The translations under genes were made by a program, and so were the position numbers. This document shows, one piece after another, positions 36,889-46,969 of a stretch of 64,000 nucleotides of DNA (positions are counted from its first letter, which is position 1; every line of letters starts with the position of its first letter). The DNA comes from CBDCME01 sp965218865 (GTDB lineage Bacteria; Pseudomonadota; Alphaproteobacteria; JAAXGF01): contig CBDCME010000037.1 of the NCBI GenBank assembly GCA_965218865.1, positions 50,748 to 114,747 of the forward strand, given 5' to 3'. The notes below the pieces were generated by a model. It made no database searches and had not been told where the DNA came from. It worked only from the letters and a program-made list of their open reading frames with translations.

Positions 36889-38271
36889 CTACGAGACCGC
36901 CGCCACGGGCGTTGTTGCCGCAGCACGTTCCTTTTTCAGTTCTTCCGCGATCAAGAAAGCCAGTTCCAGCGACTGCGAGGCGTTGAGCCGCGGGTCGCAA
37001 TGGGTGTGGTAGCGGTCCGCGAGAGCGTGATCCGTGATCTCCTGGGCCCCCCCCGTGCATTCCGTGACGTCTTTACCGGTCAGTTCGCAATGAATACCGC
37101 CGGCATATGTCCCCTCGCCCCGGTGAACGTCGAAGAAGCGCTGAACCTCCAACAGAATTCGCTCGAAGGGGCGGGTCTTGAATCCGGTCGACGACTTTAT
37201 GGTATTGGCGTGCATCGGATCGCAAGCCCATAGCACCAGCCGGCCTTCGCGTTCGACCGCGCGCAGCAGGGGTGGCAAGAAGGTGGCCACCTTGTCGGCG
37301 CCCATCCGAACGATTGCGGTGAACCGGCCCGGATCGTTTCTCGGGTTCAGGATCTCGGTGAGTCGAAGGAAGTCGTCTACTTCGAGCGCCGGTCCGATCT
37401 TGACCCCGACCGGATTGTGGATTCCACGAAGGAACTCGACGTGCGCGCCGTCGGTCTGACGAGTTCGCTCGCCGACCCAGAGCATGTGCGCCGAGCAGGT
37501 GTACCAGTCACCGGTCGTCGAATCGACCCGCGTGAGCGCCTGATCGTAGCCGAGAAGAAGCGCCTCGTGAGAGGTGTAGAAATCCGTGGAACGGACTTGC
37601 GGCGCGGTGTCGCCGGTAATCCCGCAGGCTTCCATGAAGTCCAGCGACTCGCTTATTCGCTTGGAGATGTCGCGATAGCGCTCGCCCTGGGGACTTTTCT
37701 CGACGAAGCCGAGATTCCATCGATGGACCTGGCGGAGATCGGCATAGCCCCCCTGGGCGAAGGCACGCAAGAGATTCAACGTCGCCGCCGACTGGGCGTA
37801 GGCCTGAATCAGCCGCTCGGGGTCGGGCACCCGGGCGGCGGTGGTAAATGCCATGCCGTTGATCATGTCGCCGCGGTAGCTCGGAAGCTCCTCGCCGTCC
37901 TTGACCTCGACATCGGCCGAACGCGGTTTGGCGAATTGACCGGCCAGGCGTCCCACCTTGACCACCGGCAGATTGGCGCCGTAGGTCAGGACGATCGCCA
38001 TTTGCAGCAGGACCCTGAAGGTGTCGCGGATATTATCGGCGTGAAATTCAGCGAAGCTTTCGGCGCAGTCACCGCCCTGGAGCAGAAAGGCGCGGCCCTC
38101 CGTCGCAGCGGCCAATTTGGCCCGCAAACGTCGAGCCTCCCCCGCGAAAACGAGGGGCGGCGAACGTTGGAGACGTGATTCGACACGCTCTAAGTGAGCC
38201 AGGTCCTTGTATTCGGGTTGCTGCCGGATGGGTAATCCGCGCCAACTTTCCGGAGACCATGATTTCGTCAT
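36889..38271 (-). CDS. Class II 3-deoxy-7-phosphoheptulonate synthase
   Basis: First enzyme of the shikimate pathway (DAHP synthase), plant/class II type, 460 residues. Motifs: SWRGLPIRQQPEY at the N-terminus, AFLLQGGDCAESFAEF, VVKVGRLAGQFAKPRS, SYRGDMINGMAF, YTSHEALLLGYDQALTR, CSAHMLWVGERTR, HVEFLRGIHNPVGVKIGP, VLWACDPMHANTI and GGIHCELTGKDVTECTGG. The metal ligands Cys, His, Glu and Asp lie in these segments. It is upstream of the broken pncB on the same strand. Confidence 0.95.
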   Translation of the reverse strand: MTKSWSPESWRGLPIRQQPEYKDLAHLERVESRLQRSPPLVFAGEARRLRAKLAAATEGRAFLLQGGDCAESFAEFHADNIRDTFRVLLQMAIVLTYGANLPVVKVGRLAGQFAKPRSADVEVKDGEELPSYRGDMINGMAFTTAARVPDPERLIQAYAQSAATLNLLRAFAQGGYADLRQVHRWNLGFVEKSPQGERYRDISKRISESLDFMEACGITGDTAPQVRSTDFYTSHEALLLGYDQALTRVDSTTGDWYTCSAHMLWVGERTRQTDGAHVEFLRGIHNPVGVKIGPALEVDDFLRLTEILNPRNDPGRFTAIVRMGADKVATFLPPLLRAVEREGRLVLWACDPMHANTIKSSTGFKTRPFERILLEVQRFFDVHRGEGTYAGGIHCELTGKDVTECTGGAQEITDHALADRYHTHCDPRLNASQSLELAFLIAEELKKERAAATTPVAAVS

Positions 38272-38442
38272 GCCGATGTTCGTTTCCGTCGCAAGTCCTC
38301 GCGCATGGCGGCCGGTTTATGCCAACGCCGCCTTGCGTCAAGACCATGGCTATACGCCGCCCGGGAATATTTTTCCACCTTCATTCGCTGGACCGGCGGC
38401 GAATACTTTGTCCCGACGACGAACGGTCCAGATCAACGACGG

Positions 38443-39819
38443 TCACACCGGAACGCTGGCACACCCCTCGGTCGATTTGACACGCATCGTCACGAACTCC
38501 TCCGCCGCCGAGGGATGAATCCCGACCGTCGAGTCGAATTGGCGCTTCGTCGCCCCGCACTTCACGGCGATGGCGATTCCCTGAATGATTTCGGCGGCGT
38601 CGGGACCGACCATGTGGCAGCCGACGACACGGTCGGAACCGGGGTCGACGATAAGTTTCATCAGGGTCGATTCGTCGCGGCCGCTCAGGGTGTGCTTCAT
38701 CGGCCGGAAGCTGGATTTGTAAACCTCGACGGTGCCGAATTCCGCGCACGCGTCGGCCTCGGACATGCCCACCGTGCCGATGCTCGGCTGACTGAATACG
38801 GCGGACGGTACGTTGATGTGGTCGGGGCGCGTCGGCGTATCGTTGAACAAGGTATCGGCGACGGCATGGCCCTCCCGGATCGCGACCGGGGTCAAATTGA
38901 TTCGGTCGGTACAGTCGCCGACGGCATAGATGCTCGGCACCGACGAGCGCGAAAAATCATTGACGACGACGGCTCCTTTCGGGTCGAGCCGCACGCCCAC
39001 GGCGTCCAACCCTAGATCCCGCGTTTTCGGCAATCTTCCGGTCGCGAACATGACAATGTCCGCCTCGCACGACGTTCCATCTGTCAGCACGGCCCGCAGA
39101 CCGCCGTTCACCGGCGCGATTTTCTCGACATTGAGGTTAAAACACAGGTCGATCCCTTTTTTCTTCATCTCCGCCGCCAGGGTGCCGCGGACGTCGGCGT
39201 CGAAACCGCGGAGAAAGAGCGGTCCCCGATAAACCTGCCTCACCCACGCGCCCAGGCCATGAAAAATGCCGGCGAACTCGACCGCGATATAGCCGCCGCC
39301 GACGATCACCACGCGGCGGGGAAAACGATCGAGGAAAAAGACCTCATTCGAGGAAATCGCGTGCTCGCCGCCCGGAATGCCGGGTATCGTCGGCCAGCCG
39401 CCGCAGGCAACCAGGATGTAGTCCGCCGTGTAGGCCTTGCCACCGACGGTGACCTCGTTGGCTCCGGTGACCCGCGCGGTCCCCTCGATCAAATCGACCC
39501 CCGACTTTTCGAGCATGCTCCGATAAATGCCGTTCAGGCGCCCGATCTCCGTGTTCTTGTTCGCGATCAAGCTGGCCCAATCGAACTCGTGGGTGCCGGG
39601 GCTCCAGCCGAATCCCCGGGCGTCCTCGAAGTCCTCGCCGAAATGGGCCGCGTAAACGAGAAGCTTCTTCGGCACGCAGCCGACGTTCACGCAGGTTCCG
39701 CCCAATCTACTTTCCTCGGCGACCGCGACCCGGGCCCCATGGCCGGCCGAAATTCGGGCCGCCCGAACGCCTCCGGATCCGGCACCAACGACGAACAGAT
39801 CGTAGTCCGACTTTGCCAT
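38443..39819 (-). CDS. gor: Glutathione-disulfide reductase
   Basis: FAD- and NADPH-dependent reduction of oxidised glutathione. Start MAKSDYDLFVVGAGSGGVRA holds the FAD dinucleotide fold; the redox disulfide is in GGTCVNVGCVPKKLLVYA. The NADPH fold is VVIVGGGYIAVEFAGIF, the second FAD motif is VPSIYAVGDCTD, and the C-terminal interface has the catalytic His-Glu pair GIHPSAAEEFVTMR. 458 residues. The frame extends 37 codons upstream through tandem ccaaaacccacctgg repeats, which I regard as non-coding. Confidence 0.93.
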   Translation of the reverse strand: MAKSDYDLFVVGAGSGGVRAARISAGHGARVAVAEESRLGGTCVNVGCVPKKLLVYAAHFGEDFEDARGFGWSPGTHEFDWASLIANKNTEIGRLNGIYRSMLEKSGVDLIEGTARVTGANEVTVGGKAYTADYILVACGGWPTIPGIPGGEHAISSNEVFFLDRFPRRVVIVGGGYIAVEFAGIFHGLGAWVRQVYRGPLFLRGFDADVRGTLAAEMKKKGIDLCFNLNVEKIAPVNGGLRAVLTDGTSCEADIVMFATGRLPKTRDLGLDAVGVRLDPKGAVVVNDFSRSSVPSIYAVGDCTDRINLTPVAIREGHAVADTLFNDTPTRPDHINVPSAVFSQPSIGTVGMSEADACAEFGTVEVYKSSFRPMKHTLSGRDESTLMKLIVDPGSDRVVGCHMVGPDAAEIIQGIAIAVKCGATKRQFDSTVGIHPSAAEEFVTMRVKSTEGCASVPV

Positions 39820-39905
39820 CCGTCGGCACCTCCCGTACCTGGTAACGCTTTTTGCGGCCGCCGCTCGGGTTGCGCCAAAACCCACCTGGCCAAAACCCAC
39901 CTGGA

Positions 39906-41363
39906 CTAATTCGTGACGCCACCCATGCAAACGTATTTGACTTCGAGATAGTCCTCAATGCCGTAATGGGAGCCTTCGCGCCCGACGCCCGATTCCTTGA
40001 CCCCGCCGAAAGGCGCGACCTCGGTCGAAACGATGCCCACGTTGACGCCGACGATGCCGTACTCCAACCCCTCGGAGACGCGCCAGATGCGGCCCATGTC
40101 GCGGCTGTAGAAATACGAGGCAAGGCCGAATTCGGTGTCGTTGGCGAGCTGAACCGCCTCGTCCTCGGTCTGAAATCGAAACAGGGGCGCCAGGGGACCG
40201 AAGGTCTCCTCCCGGGCCACCGCCATTTGCGTATTGACGTCGGCGAGCACCGTCGGCTCGAAAAAAGTGCCCCCGAGAGCGTGGCGTCCACCGCCGACGA
40301 GAACACGGGCGCCCTTCGACAAGGCGTCGCCAATGTGCTCCTCGACCTTCTCCACCGCCTTGGTGTCAATCAGGGGACCCTGGACGGAGTCGGCCTCCAT
40401 CCCGTCGCCGACCACCATCTTGCCGACCTCGCCCGAAAACTTCTCGGCGAATTCGTCGTAGACGCTGTCCTGGACCAAAAACCGGTTGGCGCAAACGCAG
40501 GTTTGTCCGCTGTTGCGGTATTTGGAGGCCATGGCCCCGACCACCGCGGCGTCCAGATCAGCGTCGTCGAAGACGATGAAGGGGGCGTTGCCGCCGAGCT
40601 CCATCGATACCTTCTTAACGGTCCGGGCCGACTGCTCCATGAGCAACTTGCCGATTTCGGTCGAACCGGTAAACGTGATCTTCCGCACCGCCGGGTTCCC
40701 CGTGAGCTCGCCGCCAATCGCGCCAGAGGATCCGGTGATCACATTGAAGACACCCTTGGGCACGCCCGCCCGCTCCGCCAGCTCGGCGAGCGCCAAGGCG
40801 GAGAACGGCGTCGCCGTGGCGGGTTTGCAGACCATCGTGCAGCCGGCCGCCAGGGCCGGTCCGGCCTTGCGGGTGATCATGGCGGCCGGGAAGTTCCAGG
40901 GGGTGATCGCCGCCACCACTCCGACCGGCTCCTTGGTGACGACGATCCGGCGGTCGCTCAGCGGCGGCGGGATCACGTCGCCATAGGTGCGCTTCCCCTC
41001 CTCGGCGAACCATTCGATGAAAGCCCCCGCGTAACCGATTTCGCCGCGTGATTCCGCCAGAGGCTTGCCCTGCTCGCAGGTCATCAGGACCGCCAGGTCC
41101 TCCTGATTCTGCATCATCAGCTCGTACCAGCGACGCAGGATCACGGCCCGTTCCTTGGCCGTCTTCGCGCGCCAGACGGGAAACGCCCGTTCGGCGGCGG
41201 CGATGGCGCGCCGGGTCTCGGTCTTGCCCGCCTTCGGAACGGTGCCCAGGTTTTCCCCGTCCGCCGGGTTGGTGACCGGAATGGTTGCCCCGTCATCGGC
41301 GGCACACCAAGCGCCGTCGATGTAACACTGCTGACGAAACAGGCGGGGATCGTCAAGATTCAT
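39906..41363 (-). CDS. gabD: Succinate-semialdehyde dehydrogenase (NAD(P)+)
   Basis: Oxidises succinate semialdehyde to succinate at the end of GABA degradation. Aldehyde dehydrogenase fold of 485 residues: EPVGVVAAITPWNFPAAMI, VCKPATATPFSALALAELA, ITFTGSTEIGKLLM, SMELGGNAPFIVFDDADLD with the general-base Glu near 255, and NSGQTCVCANRFLVQ with the catalytic Cys near 287. The C-terminal GVKESGVGREGSHYGIEDYL is typical of GabD. It is upstream of gor on the same strand, 86 bases apart. Confidence 0.92.
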   Translation of the reverse strand: MNLDDPRLFRQQCYIDGAWCAADDGATIPVTNPADGENLGTVPKAGKTETRRAIAAAERAFPVWRAKTAKERAVILRRWYELMMQNQEDLAVLMTCEQGKPLAESRGEIGYAGAFIEWFAEEGKRTYGDVIPPPLSDRRIVVTKEPVGVVAAITPWNFPAAMITRKAGPALAAGCTMVCKPATATPFSALALAELAERAGVPKGVFNVITGSSGAIGGELTGNPAVRKITFTGSTEIGKLLMEQSARTVKKVSMELGGNAPFIVFDDADLDAAVVGAMASKYRNSGQTCVCANRFLVQDSVYDEFAEKFSGEVGKMVVGDGMEADSVQGPLIDTKAVEKVEEHIGDALSKGARVLVGGGRHALGGTFFEPTVLADVNTQMAVAREETFGPLAPLFRFQTEDEAVQLANDTEFGLASYFYSRDMGRIWRVSEGLEYGIVGVNVGIVSTEVAPFGGVKESGVGREGSHYGIEDYLEVKYVCMGGVTN

Positions 41364-41739
41364 GGTTGCTCCTCCCTAGGCACGGACGCCGTCAAAGGTC
41401 ATTCGGGGCCCGATTCGCGGCGAGTATAGCGACCGGCATCGCCTGTGTGAACGCCCGTCTCGCGCCGACACCCGGGGTTTTCCTAGCGTCCGAGTGCGCC
41501 GATCCGGCGCGAGGCATCTTGAGCAATACTTGGCCATCCAGTAAAACGTCGGACGGTGGTGCGCCATGCCTTCGTCGCGCAAGGGTCGCCACTTGCTTCG
41601 GTACGGACCGAATGGGCGTTGCCCCACTCGCCGGGCCACGAAAGCCGGGCCCGCTCAACGGCAAGTTCCGACGAAAACCACATGACTCGCGGGATCCTTA
41701 TCGTTTCCCCTCGGGGGTCGCGCAACTAAGGGGTATCGC
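41364..41739. other. Intergenic region between gabD and murA
   Basis: Divergent promoter region of 376 bases. I see no gene with convincing start or domain content; overlapping open frames on both strands are GC-bias artefacts. Confidence 0.5.
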
Positions 41740-43020
<1,281 letters not shown>

Positions 43021-43039
43021 CGAGCCTGGGGATCGAGCT

Positions 43040-43699
43040 TTGACGAAGGACAAGGGAAAACTGGTCATGGCCTTGCCCAACGGCCGCATCCTCGACGCGG
43101 TCGCGCCGATCGTCAGACGGGCGGGCATCGCGCCGGAATCGGCGTTCGACGATCCCCATGCCCGGCAACTTCGGTTCGCCACCAACGACCCGAAAATCAC
43201 GGTCATTCGGGTCCGTAGCTTCGATGTCGCCACCTTTGTCGCCTTCGGTGCCGCCGAGATCGGAATTGCGGGACGGGACGTTCTCATGGAGTTCGACTAT
43301 CCCGAGGTCTACGCGCCCGTGAATCTCAACGTCGGACACTGCCGGCTGGCGGTCTCCGAGCCCGCGGAGATGGCCGACGAGGACGATCCCAGCCGCTGGA
43401 GCCACGTTCGTATCGCCACCAAGTACCCAGCGGTCGCGCGTCGCCATTTCGCCGCCCGCGGGGTTCAGGCGGAATGCATCAAACTCAATGGCGCGGTCGA
43501 ACTCGCGCCCTCGCTGGGGTTGTGCCGACGTATCGTCGATCTTGTCGAATCGGGCGCCACGCTGCGGGCCAACGGTCTGATCGAAGTCGAGCACATCGCC
43601 GACGTCAGTGCCCGGTTGATCGTAAACCGCATTGCCCTGAAGACACGCCCCTCGGTGGTCGGCGAGTGGGTTCGCCGGTTTCGCGAGATCGTCGATTGA
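43040..43699 (+). CDS. hisG: ATP phosphoribosyltransferase, short form
   Basis: First step of histidine synthesis. Short form HisG (about 219 residues): KLVMALPNGRILDAVAPIV, IRVRSFDVATFVAFGAAEIG, GRDVLMEF, HVRIATKYPAVARRHF, KLNGAVELAPSLGL and a C-terminal DLVESGATLRANGLIEVE. Short forms need the HisRS-like regulatory subunit HisZ, not seen here. A TTG at 43040 is the most likely start, 19 bases after murA. The usual downstream partner hisD is absent. Confidence 0.92.
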   Translation: MTKDKGKLVMALPNGRILDAVAPIVRRAGIAPESAFDDPHARQLRFATNDPKITVIRVRSFDVATFVAFGAAEIGIAGRDVLMEFDYPEVYAPVNLNVGHCRLAVSEPAEMADEDDPSRWSHVRIATKYPAVARRHFAARGVQAECIKLNGAVELAPSLGLCRRIVDLVESGATLRANGLIEVEHIADVSARLIVNRIALKTRPSVVGEWVRRFREIVD

Positions 43700-43725
43700 G
43701 CCGATCCGAAAACGATCCGCCGTAC

Positions 43726-44214
43726 ATGTCAGACGACTCCGAACCGCTGGTCCACCACATCGTCGAAATCAACCTCGACGAACGCACGATCGGTCGTTGT
43801 ACGCCCGAGATCGAACACGAGCGCAAGGTCGCCATTTTTGATCTTCTCGAAGAGAACCAATTCGCCCTCTTGAATGGTCGCGAGAGCCCGTACCGGCTGA
43901 ACCTCAAGGTTCGCGAAAGCCGCCTCGTGGTTCAAATAAACTCGATGGACGACGAATCCCTGGAACAGATCATCGTCCAATTAACCCCGTTCCGCGCCAT
44001 CATCAAGGACTACTTCACCATCTGCGAAAGCTATTTCGAGGCCATCAAGCACGCCACGCCGTCGCAGATCGAAACCCTGGACATGGGCCGCCGCAGTCTT
44101 CACGATGAGGGTTCGGAAATGCTCCGCGAACGTCTCGCCAAGAAGGTCGACGTCGACTTCAACACCTCTCGCAGGCTGTTCACCTTGCTATGCGTTTTGC
44201 ATTTGCGCGGTTAG
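43726..44214 (+). CDS. UPF0262 family protein
   Basis: Alphaproteobacterial UPF0262 protein of 162 residues and unknown function: IVEINLDERTIGRCTPEIEH, ERKVAIFDLLEENQF, RESPYRLNLKVRESRLVVQI, IKDYFTICESYFEAIKHATP and FNTSRRLFTLLCVLHLRG at the C-terminus. The family is almost always found between hisD and a low-molecular-weight phosphatase with infA and maf, exactly as here apart from the missing hisD. The stop codon touches the type 2 palindromic repeat. Confidence 0.92.
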   Translation: MSDDSEPLVHHIVEINLDERTIGRCTPEIEHERKVAIFDLLEENQFALLNGRESPYRLNLKVRESRLVVQINSMDDESLEQIIVQLTPFRAIIKDYFTICESYFEAIKHATPSQIETLDMGRRSLHDEGSEMLRERLAKKVDVDFNTSRRLFTLLCVLHLRG

Positions 44215-44359
44215 TGTCTGTTCGAAAATGCGCGGAGGCGCATTTTTTGCGTCTGTTCCGGCCCCCTCCCCCTCCCGGCCACCCCTATCGGCATACTCTC
44301 GTGGGTGGCCGGGAGGGGGAGAGGGTCGGCGCCGCGAGTTTTCGAACAGACTGTTAGGC
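44215..44359. repeat. Long-palindrome repeat (type 2), copy B
   Basis: Bounded by GTCTGTTCGAAAA and its inverse TTTTCGAACAGAC. It contains a terminator-like TGCGC-ggag-GCGCA hairpin with T6 and a long stem (CCCTCCCGGCCACCC / GGGTGGCCGGGAGGG). Compared with copy A the roughly 20-base loop is in the opposite orientation. It separates the UPF0262 gene from the phosphatase gene and ends six bases before the latter's start. Confidence 0.88.
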
Positions 44360-44364
44360 GGGTC

Positions 44365-44808
44365 ATGGACGCGCTTCCCGGCCACGTCCTGTTCGCGTGT
44401 ACTTACAACGCCGTCCGCTCGCCGATGGCAGAATCGATCATGAATCGGCTTTTCGGAAATCTCACCTGGGTCGAATCGGCGGGTGCCAAGTGCGGCTTGC
44501 TCGATCCCTTCGCCGTCTCCGCCATGGCCGAGGTCGGTATCGACATGAGCCATCACCGCCCCAAGACCTTCGACGATCTGTTCGACACGTCATTCGACGT
44601 CATCGTTTCGCTGTCGCCCCAGGCGCACCACCGAGCGATCGAGTTGACCCGCACGATTTCCTGCGAAGTCGAATATTGGAACACCATGGACGCCACCATC
44701 GTGGAGGGAAACCGCGACACCCGATTGGACGCTTTTCGCAACGTGCGCGACACCCTTACCCGCCACATTCAGGATCGTTTCACGACCGGGCCGCCGCCGG
44801 TCGTTTGA
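44365..44808 (+). CDS. Low-molecular-weight phosphatase / ArsC-like protein
   Basis: Low-molecular-weight protein tyrosine phosphatase fold. The P-loop CX5R is FACTYNAVRSPMAE (Cys12, Arg18), with an unusual YNAV in place of GNIC. Then ESAGAKCGLLDPFAVSAMAE, MSHHRPKTFDDL and FDVIVSLSPQAHHRA, with the general-acid region EYWNTMDATIVEG. 147 residues. The start codon lies right after the palindromic repeat, so its native leader has been replaced. Confidence 0.85.
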   Translation: MDALPGHVLFACTYNAVRSPMAESIMNRLFGNLTWVESAGAKCGLLDPFAVSAMAEVGIDMSHHRPKTFDDLFDTSFDVIVSLSPQAHHRAIELTRTISCEVEYWNTMDATIVEGNRDTRLDAFRNVRDTLTRHIQDRFTTGPPPVV

Positions 44809-44919
44809 GGTCGCAAGGAGCCGCTCCCGGAACCCGACGTTCGCGGGTAAAATCCCTTGACCGGGCCTGCATTCGCGCCCATCCTCTCTCGCTTCGTGAA
44901 ACACCTTCGAGGAGAAAGC

Positions 44920-45138
44920 ATGGCCAAGGAGGCCGCGATCGAGTTTCCCGGCACTGTTACCGAACTCCTGCCGAACGCGATGTTTCGCGTCAAACTTGAC
45001 AATCACCACGAGGTTCTTGCCCACACCTCGGGAAAAATGCGCAAAAATCGGATCCGTGTTCTCGCCGGCGACCGCGTGACGGTCGAGATGACGCCCTACG
45101 ATTTGTCAAAGGGCCGCATAACGTTTCGTTACAAATAG
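44920..45138 (+). CDS. infA: Translation initiation factor IF-1
   Basis: S1-fold protein of 72 residues: MAKEAAIEFPGTVTELLPN, AMFRVKLDNHHEVLAHTSG, KMRKNRIRVLAGDRVTVEMT and LSKGRITFRYK. An AGGAG ribosome-binding site is seven bases before ATG. Length and sequence are fully typical. Confidence 0.97.
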   Translation: MAKEAAIEFPGTVTELLPNAMFRVKLDNHHEVLAHTSGKMRKNRIRVLAGDRVTVEMTPYDLSKGRITFRYK

Positions 45139-45153
45139 TTCCGCCTCCCGACC

Positions 45154-45741
45154 ATGGCGCGCAAGACGTCCTTCGTTCTTGCCTCCGGTTCGCCGCGCCG
45201 TCTCGCGCTGTTGCAACAGATCGGTTTTATGCCCGACACCGTCGACCCTCCCGAGATCGACGAAACGCCCCTGCCCGGCGAACATCCGGGACGGCTCGCG
45301 GCACGGTTGGCGGAAGCCAAGGCGCGGACCACGGCCGAGCGGCGCCGGAACGCGGTCGTGATGGGCGCGGACACCGTCGTCGCCCGGGGACGGCGGGTCC
45401 TGCCCAAGCCCCGCGACGCCGCCGCCGACCGTGTCTGCCTCGAGCGCCTGTCCGGCCGCCGGCACGTCGTCTACGGTGGCGTCTGCGTGATCAACGCGGC
45501 GGCCAAGGCCCATACCCGGCTGGTCGCCACGACCGTCGCCTTCAAACGCCTCTCGAAACTCGAAATCGACTCTTACATCGAATCGGGCGAATGGACCGAC
45601 AAAGCCGGCGGCTACGCGATCCAGGGCCGCGCGGCGGCTTTCGTCCAATCAATCAACGGTTCCTATTCGAACGTCGTCGGCCTGCCCCTGTACGAAACCG
45701 CGAATCTGCTCATGGGCCTCGGCATTCGGGCGACGCCATGA
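45154..45741 (+). CDS. maf: Maf family nucleotide pyrophosphatase
   Basis: House-cleaning nucleoside triphosphate pyrophosphatase linked to septum inhibition. Motifs are FVLASGSPRRLALLQQIGF, ARLAEAKARTTAERR, VMGADTVVARG, LERLSGRRHVVYGGVCV, SGEWTDKAGGYAIQGRAAAF and GSYSNVVGLPLYET. 195 residues. It follows infA by 15 bases and overlaps yacG (ATGA). Confidence 0.95.
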   Translation: MARKTSFVLASGSPRRLALLQQIGFMPDTVDPPEIDETPLPGEHPGRLAARLAEAKARTTAERRRNAVVMGADTVVARGRRVLPKPRDAAADRVCLERLSGRRHVVYGGVCVINAAAKAHTRLVATTVAFKRLSKLEIDSYIESGEWTDKAGGYAIQGRAAAFVQSINGSYSNVVGLPLYETANLLMGLGIRATP

Positions 45742-45995
45742 CCGATACCCCGATTGGCCACCCCGCCCGCACCCCCATCGCCCCGGGAGGACCAACCATG
45801 AGCCAGCGCCGCCGCGAAGACGGCGGCGGTCCATGCCCGACCTGCGGCCGCCCGGCCGTGAAAAAATTCGCTCCCTTCTGCCGCGCCCGCTGCGCCCGCG
45901 TCGACCTCGGCCGCTGGCTCGGCGGCCGCTACGTCATCCCCGGTGAAACCACGAACCCGCCGCCCCCGGACAATGACGACGAGCCCCCGCGATAA
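45738..45995 (+). CDS. yacG: DNA gyrase inhibitor YacG-like zinc protein
   Basis: Small zinc-binding protein that inhibits GyrB in E. coli. The zinc site is CPTCGRP plus FCRARCARVDLGRWLGGRY (CX2C...CX3C). From the ATG overlapping maf, 85 residues; a start at 45798 (MSQRRRE) would give the family's more usual length of about 65. The tail is proline- and acid-rich. Confidence 0.9.
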   Translation: MTDTPIGHPARTPIAPGGPTMSQRRREDGGGPCPTCGRPAVKKFAPFCRARCARVDLGRWLGGRYVIPGETTNPPPPDNDDEPPR

Positions 45996-46070
45996 ACACG
46001 GCGAACCGCGCGCCTCGACCCTCTGGACAGCGCGCGAACGGATTATGTATAAGCCGATGTCTCTCTCGGC

Positions 46071-46146
<76 letters not shown>

Positions 46147-46164
46147 TTAATTTTCTTCTGTAAT

Positions 46165-46374
46165 TCAATAAGTTACGCTTGATTCGAAAGAAGTCGTACG
46201 CGGGCCGATTCCCGTAGTGGTACCACAGTGGTACCATCTTCGTCCGCAAAGGCGGTCGAATTCCTTCAGTTGCCGTGGGCGATAGCGCGACAGGATGCCG
46301 TGTTTTAGCGCGTTGAACCGAGTGATCTCGGTGCCGGTGCTCTCCTCCGACAACACCTTAACGGTTCCGTTCAT
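46165..46374 (-). pseudogene. Truncated island protein fragment
   Basis: 69 codons beginning TVKVLSEESTGTEITRFNALKHGILSR. The RFNALKHGILSR segment resembles the N-termini of a family found in phage and island proteins that are normally much longer. Sequence after residue 32 looks out of frame or foreign, and the gene runs toward the tRNA boundary, so it is probably the cut 5' end of a larger gene. Confidence 0.4.
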
Positions 46375-46969
46375 GACCCGATTTTAACGCCACACCATTT
46401 GCAAGAGCCAGGGCATCAACGGCTTGATTCCGACGCCTTTCGTACCAGTCCGCCCAACAGCGACCGTGAAGCCATGTTTGTCCATTTCTACTGGTCCCGA
46501 AAGGGAGGACCACCGCACGGCTGTCCACATCGTCCTCGCCGCACCGGGCACAGCGTCCAGGATCGGATGGGACTCGATTTCCATTCAACCATTCAACAAT
46601 GCGGCGTTCATCGGCGCCGGTGCCATCCTGGTTGCCTGTTGCGATGTCGGGAGCGGTCATATCAATCTTTTGGGCAACATGGGCGTCATGGGCAACAGGC
46701 TTCGGAAACACTACGTTATCTGGAGGTTTCAAAGCGTCATCGCCGGTTGCCTGTGGCGACTTGACTTGGGCAACATGGGCAACAAATCCACCTAGCCGCG
46801 AATTCGCCGTTGCCCCCGTTGCCCCTTCGATTTCAATTTGGGCAACATCGGTGCTTGCTCTAAAACCGTGCATTTCCTTCGCGTTTTCATCGGTTGTTGC
46901 CCTTGTTGCCCCGGTTTCGGATATATCTTTGTCTCGCTTTCGGTCGAAGGCGGCGAACCAATCACGCAT
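46358..46969 (-). CDS. Island-associated protein with C-terminal zinc-finger-like region
   Basis: About 203 residues from MRDWFAAFDRKRDKDIS. The middle is Ala/Thr/Asp-rich and probably disordered. The C-terminal part, GRCARCGEDDVDSRAVVLPF then WLHGRCWADWYERRRNQA, has paired Cys and a CW/His arrangement suggesting a zinc finger. Proteins with this tail occur next to DUF927 helicase-like genes in alphaproteobacterial islands. Its start overlaps the end of the DUF927 pseudogene by eight bases. Confidence 0.55.
   Translation of the reverse strand: MRDWFAAFDRKRDKDISETGATRATTDENAKEMHGFRASTDVAQIEIEGATGATANSRLGGFVAHVAQVKSPQATGDDALKPPDNVVFPKPVAHDAHVAQKIDMTAPDIATGNQDGTGADERRIVEWLNGNRVPSDPGRCARCGEDDVDSRAVVLPFGTSRNGQTWLHGRCWADWYERRRNQAVDALALANGVALKSGHERNR

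Noticed and set aside
39874..39904. Tandem ccaaaacccacctgg repeat as part of the gor coding region
   Set aside because: It lies upstream of the conserved start MAKSDYDLFVVG and encodes nothing family-like; two units only.
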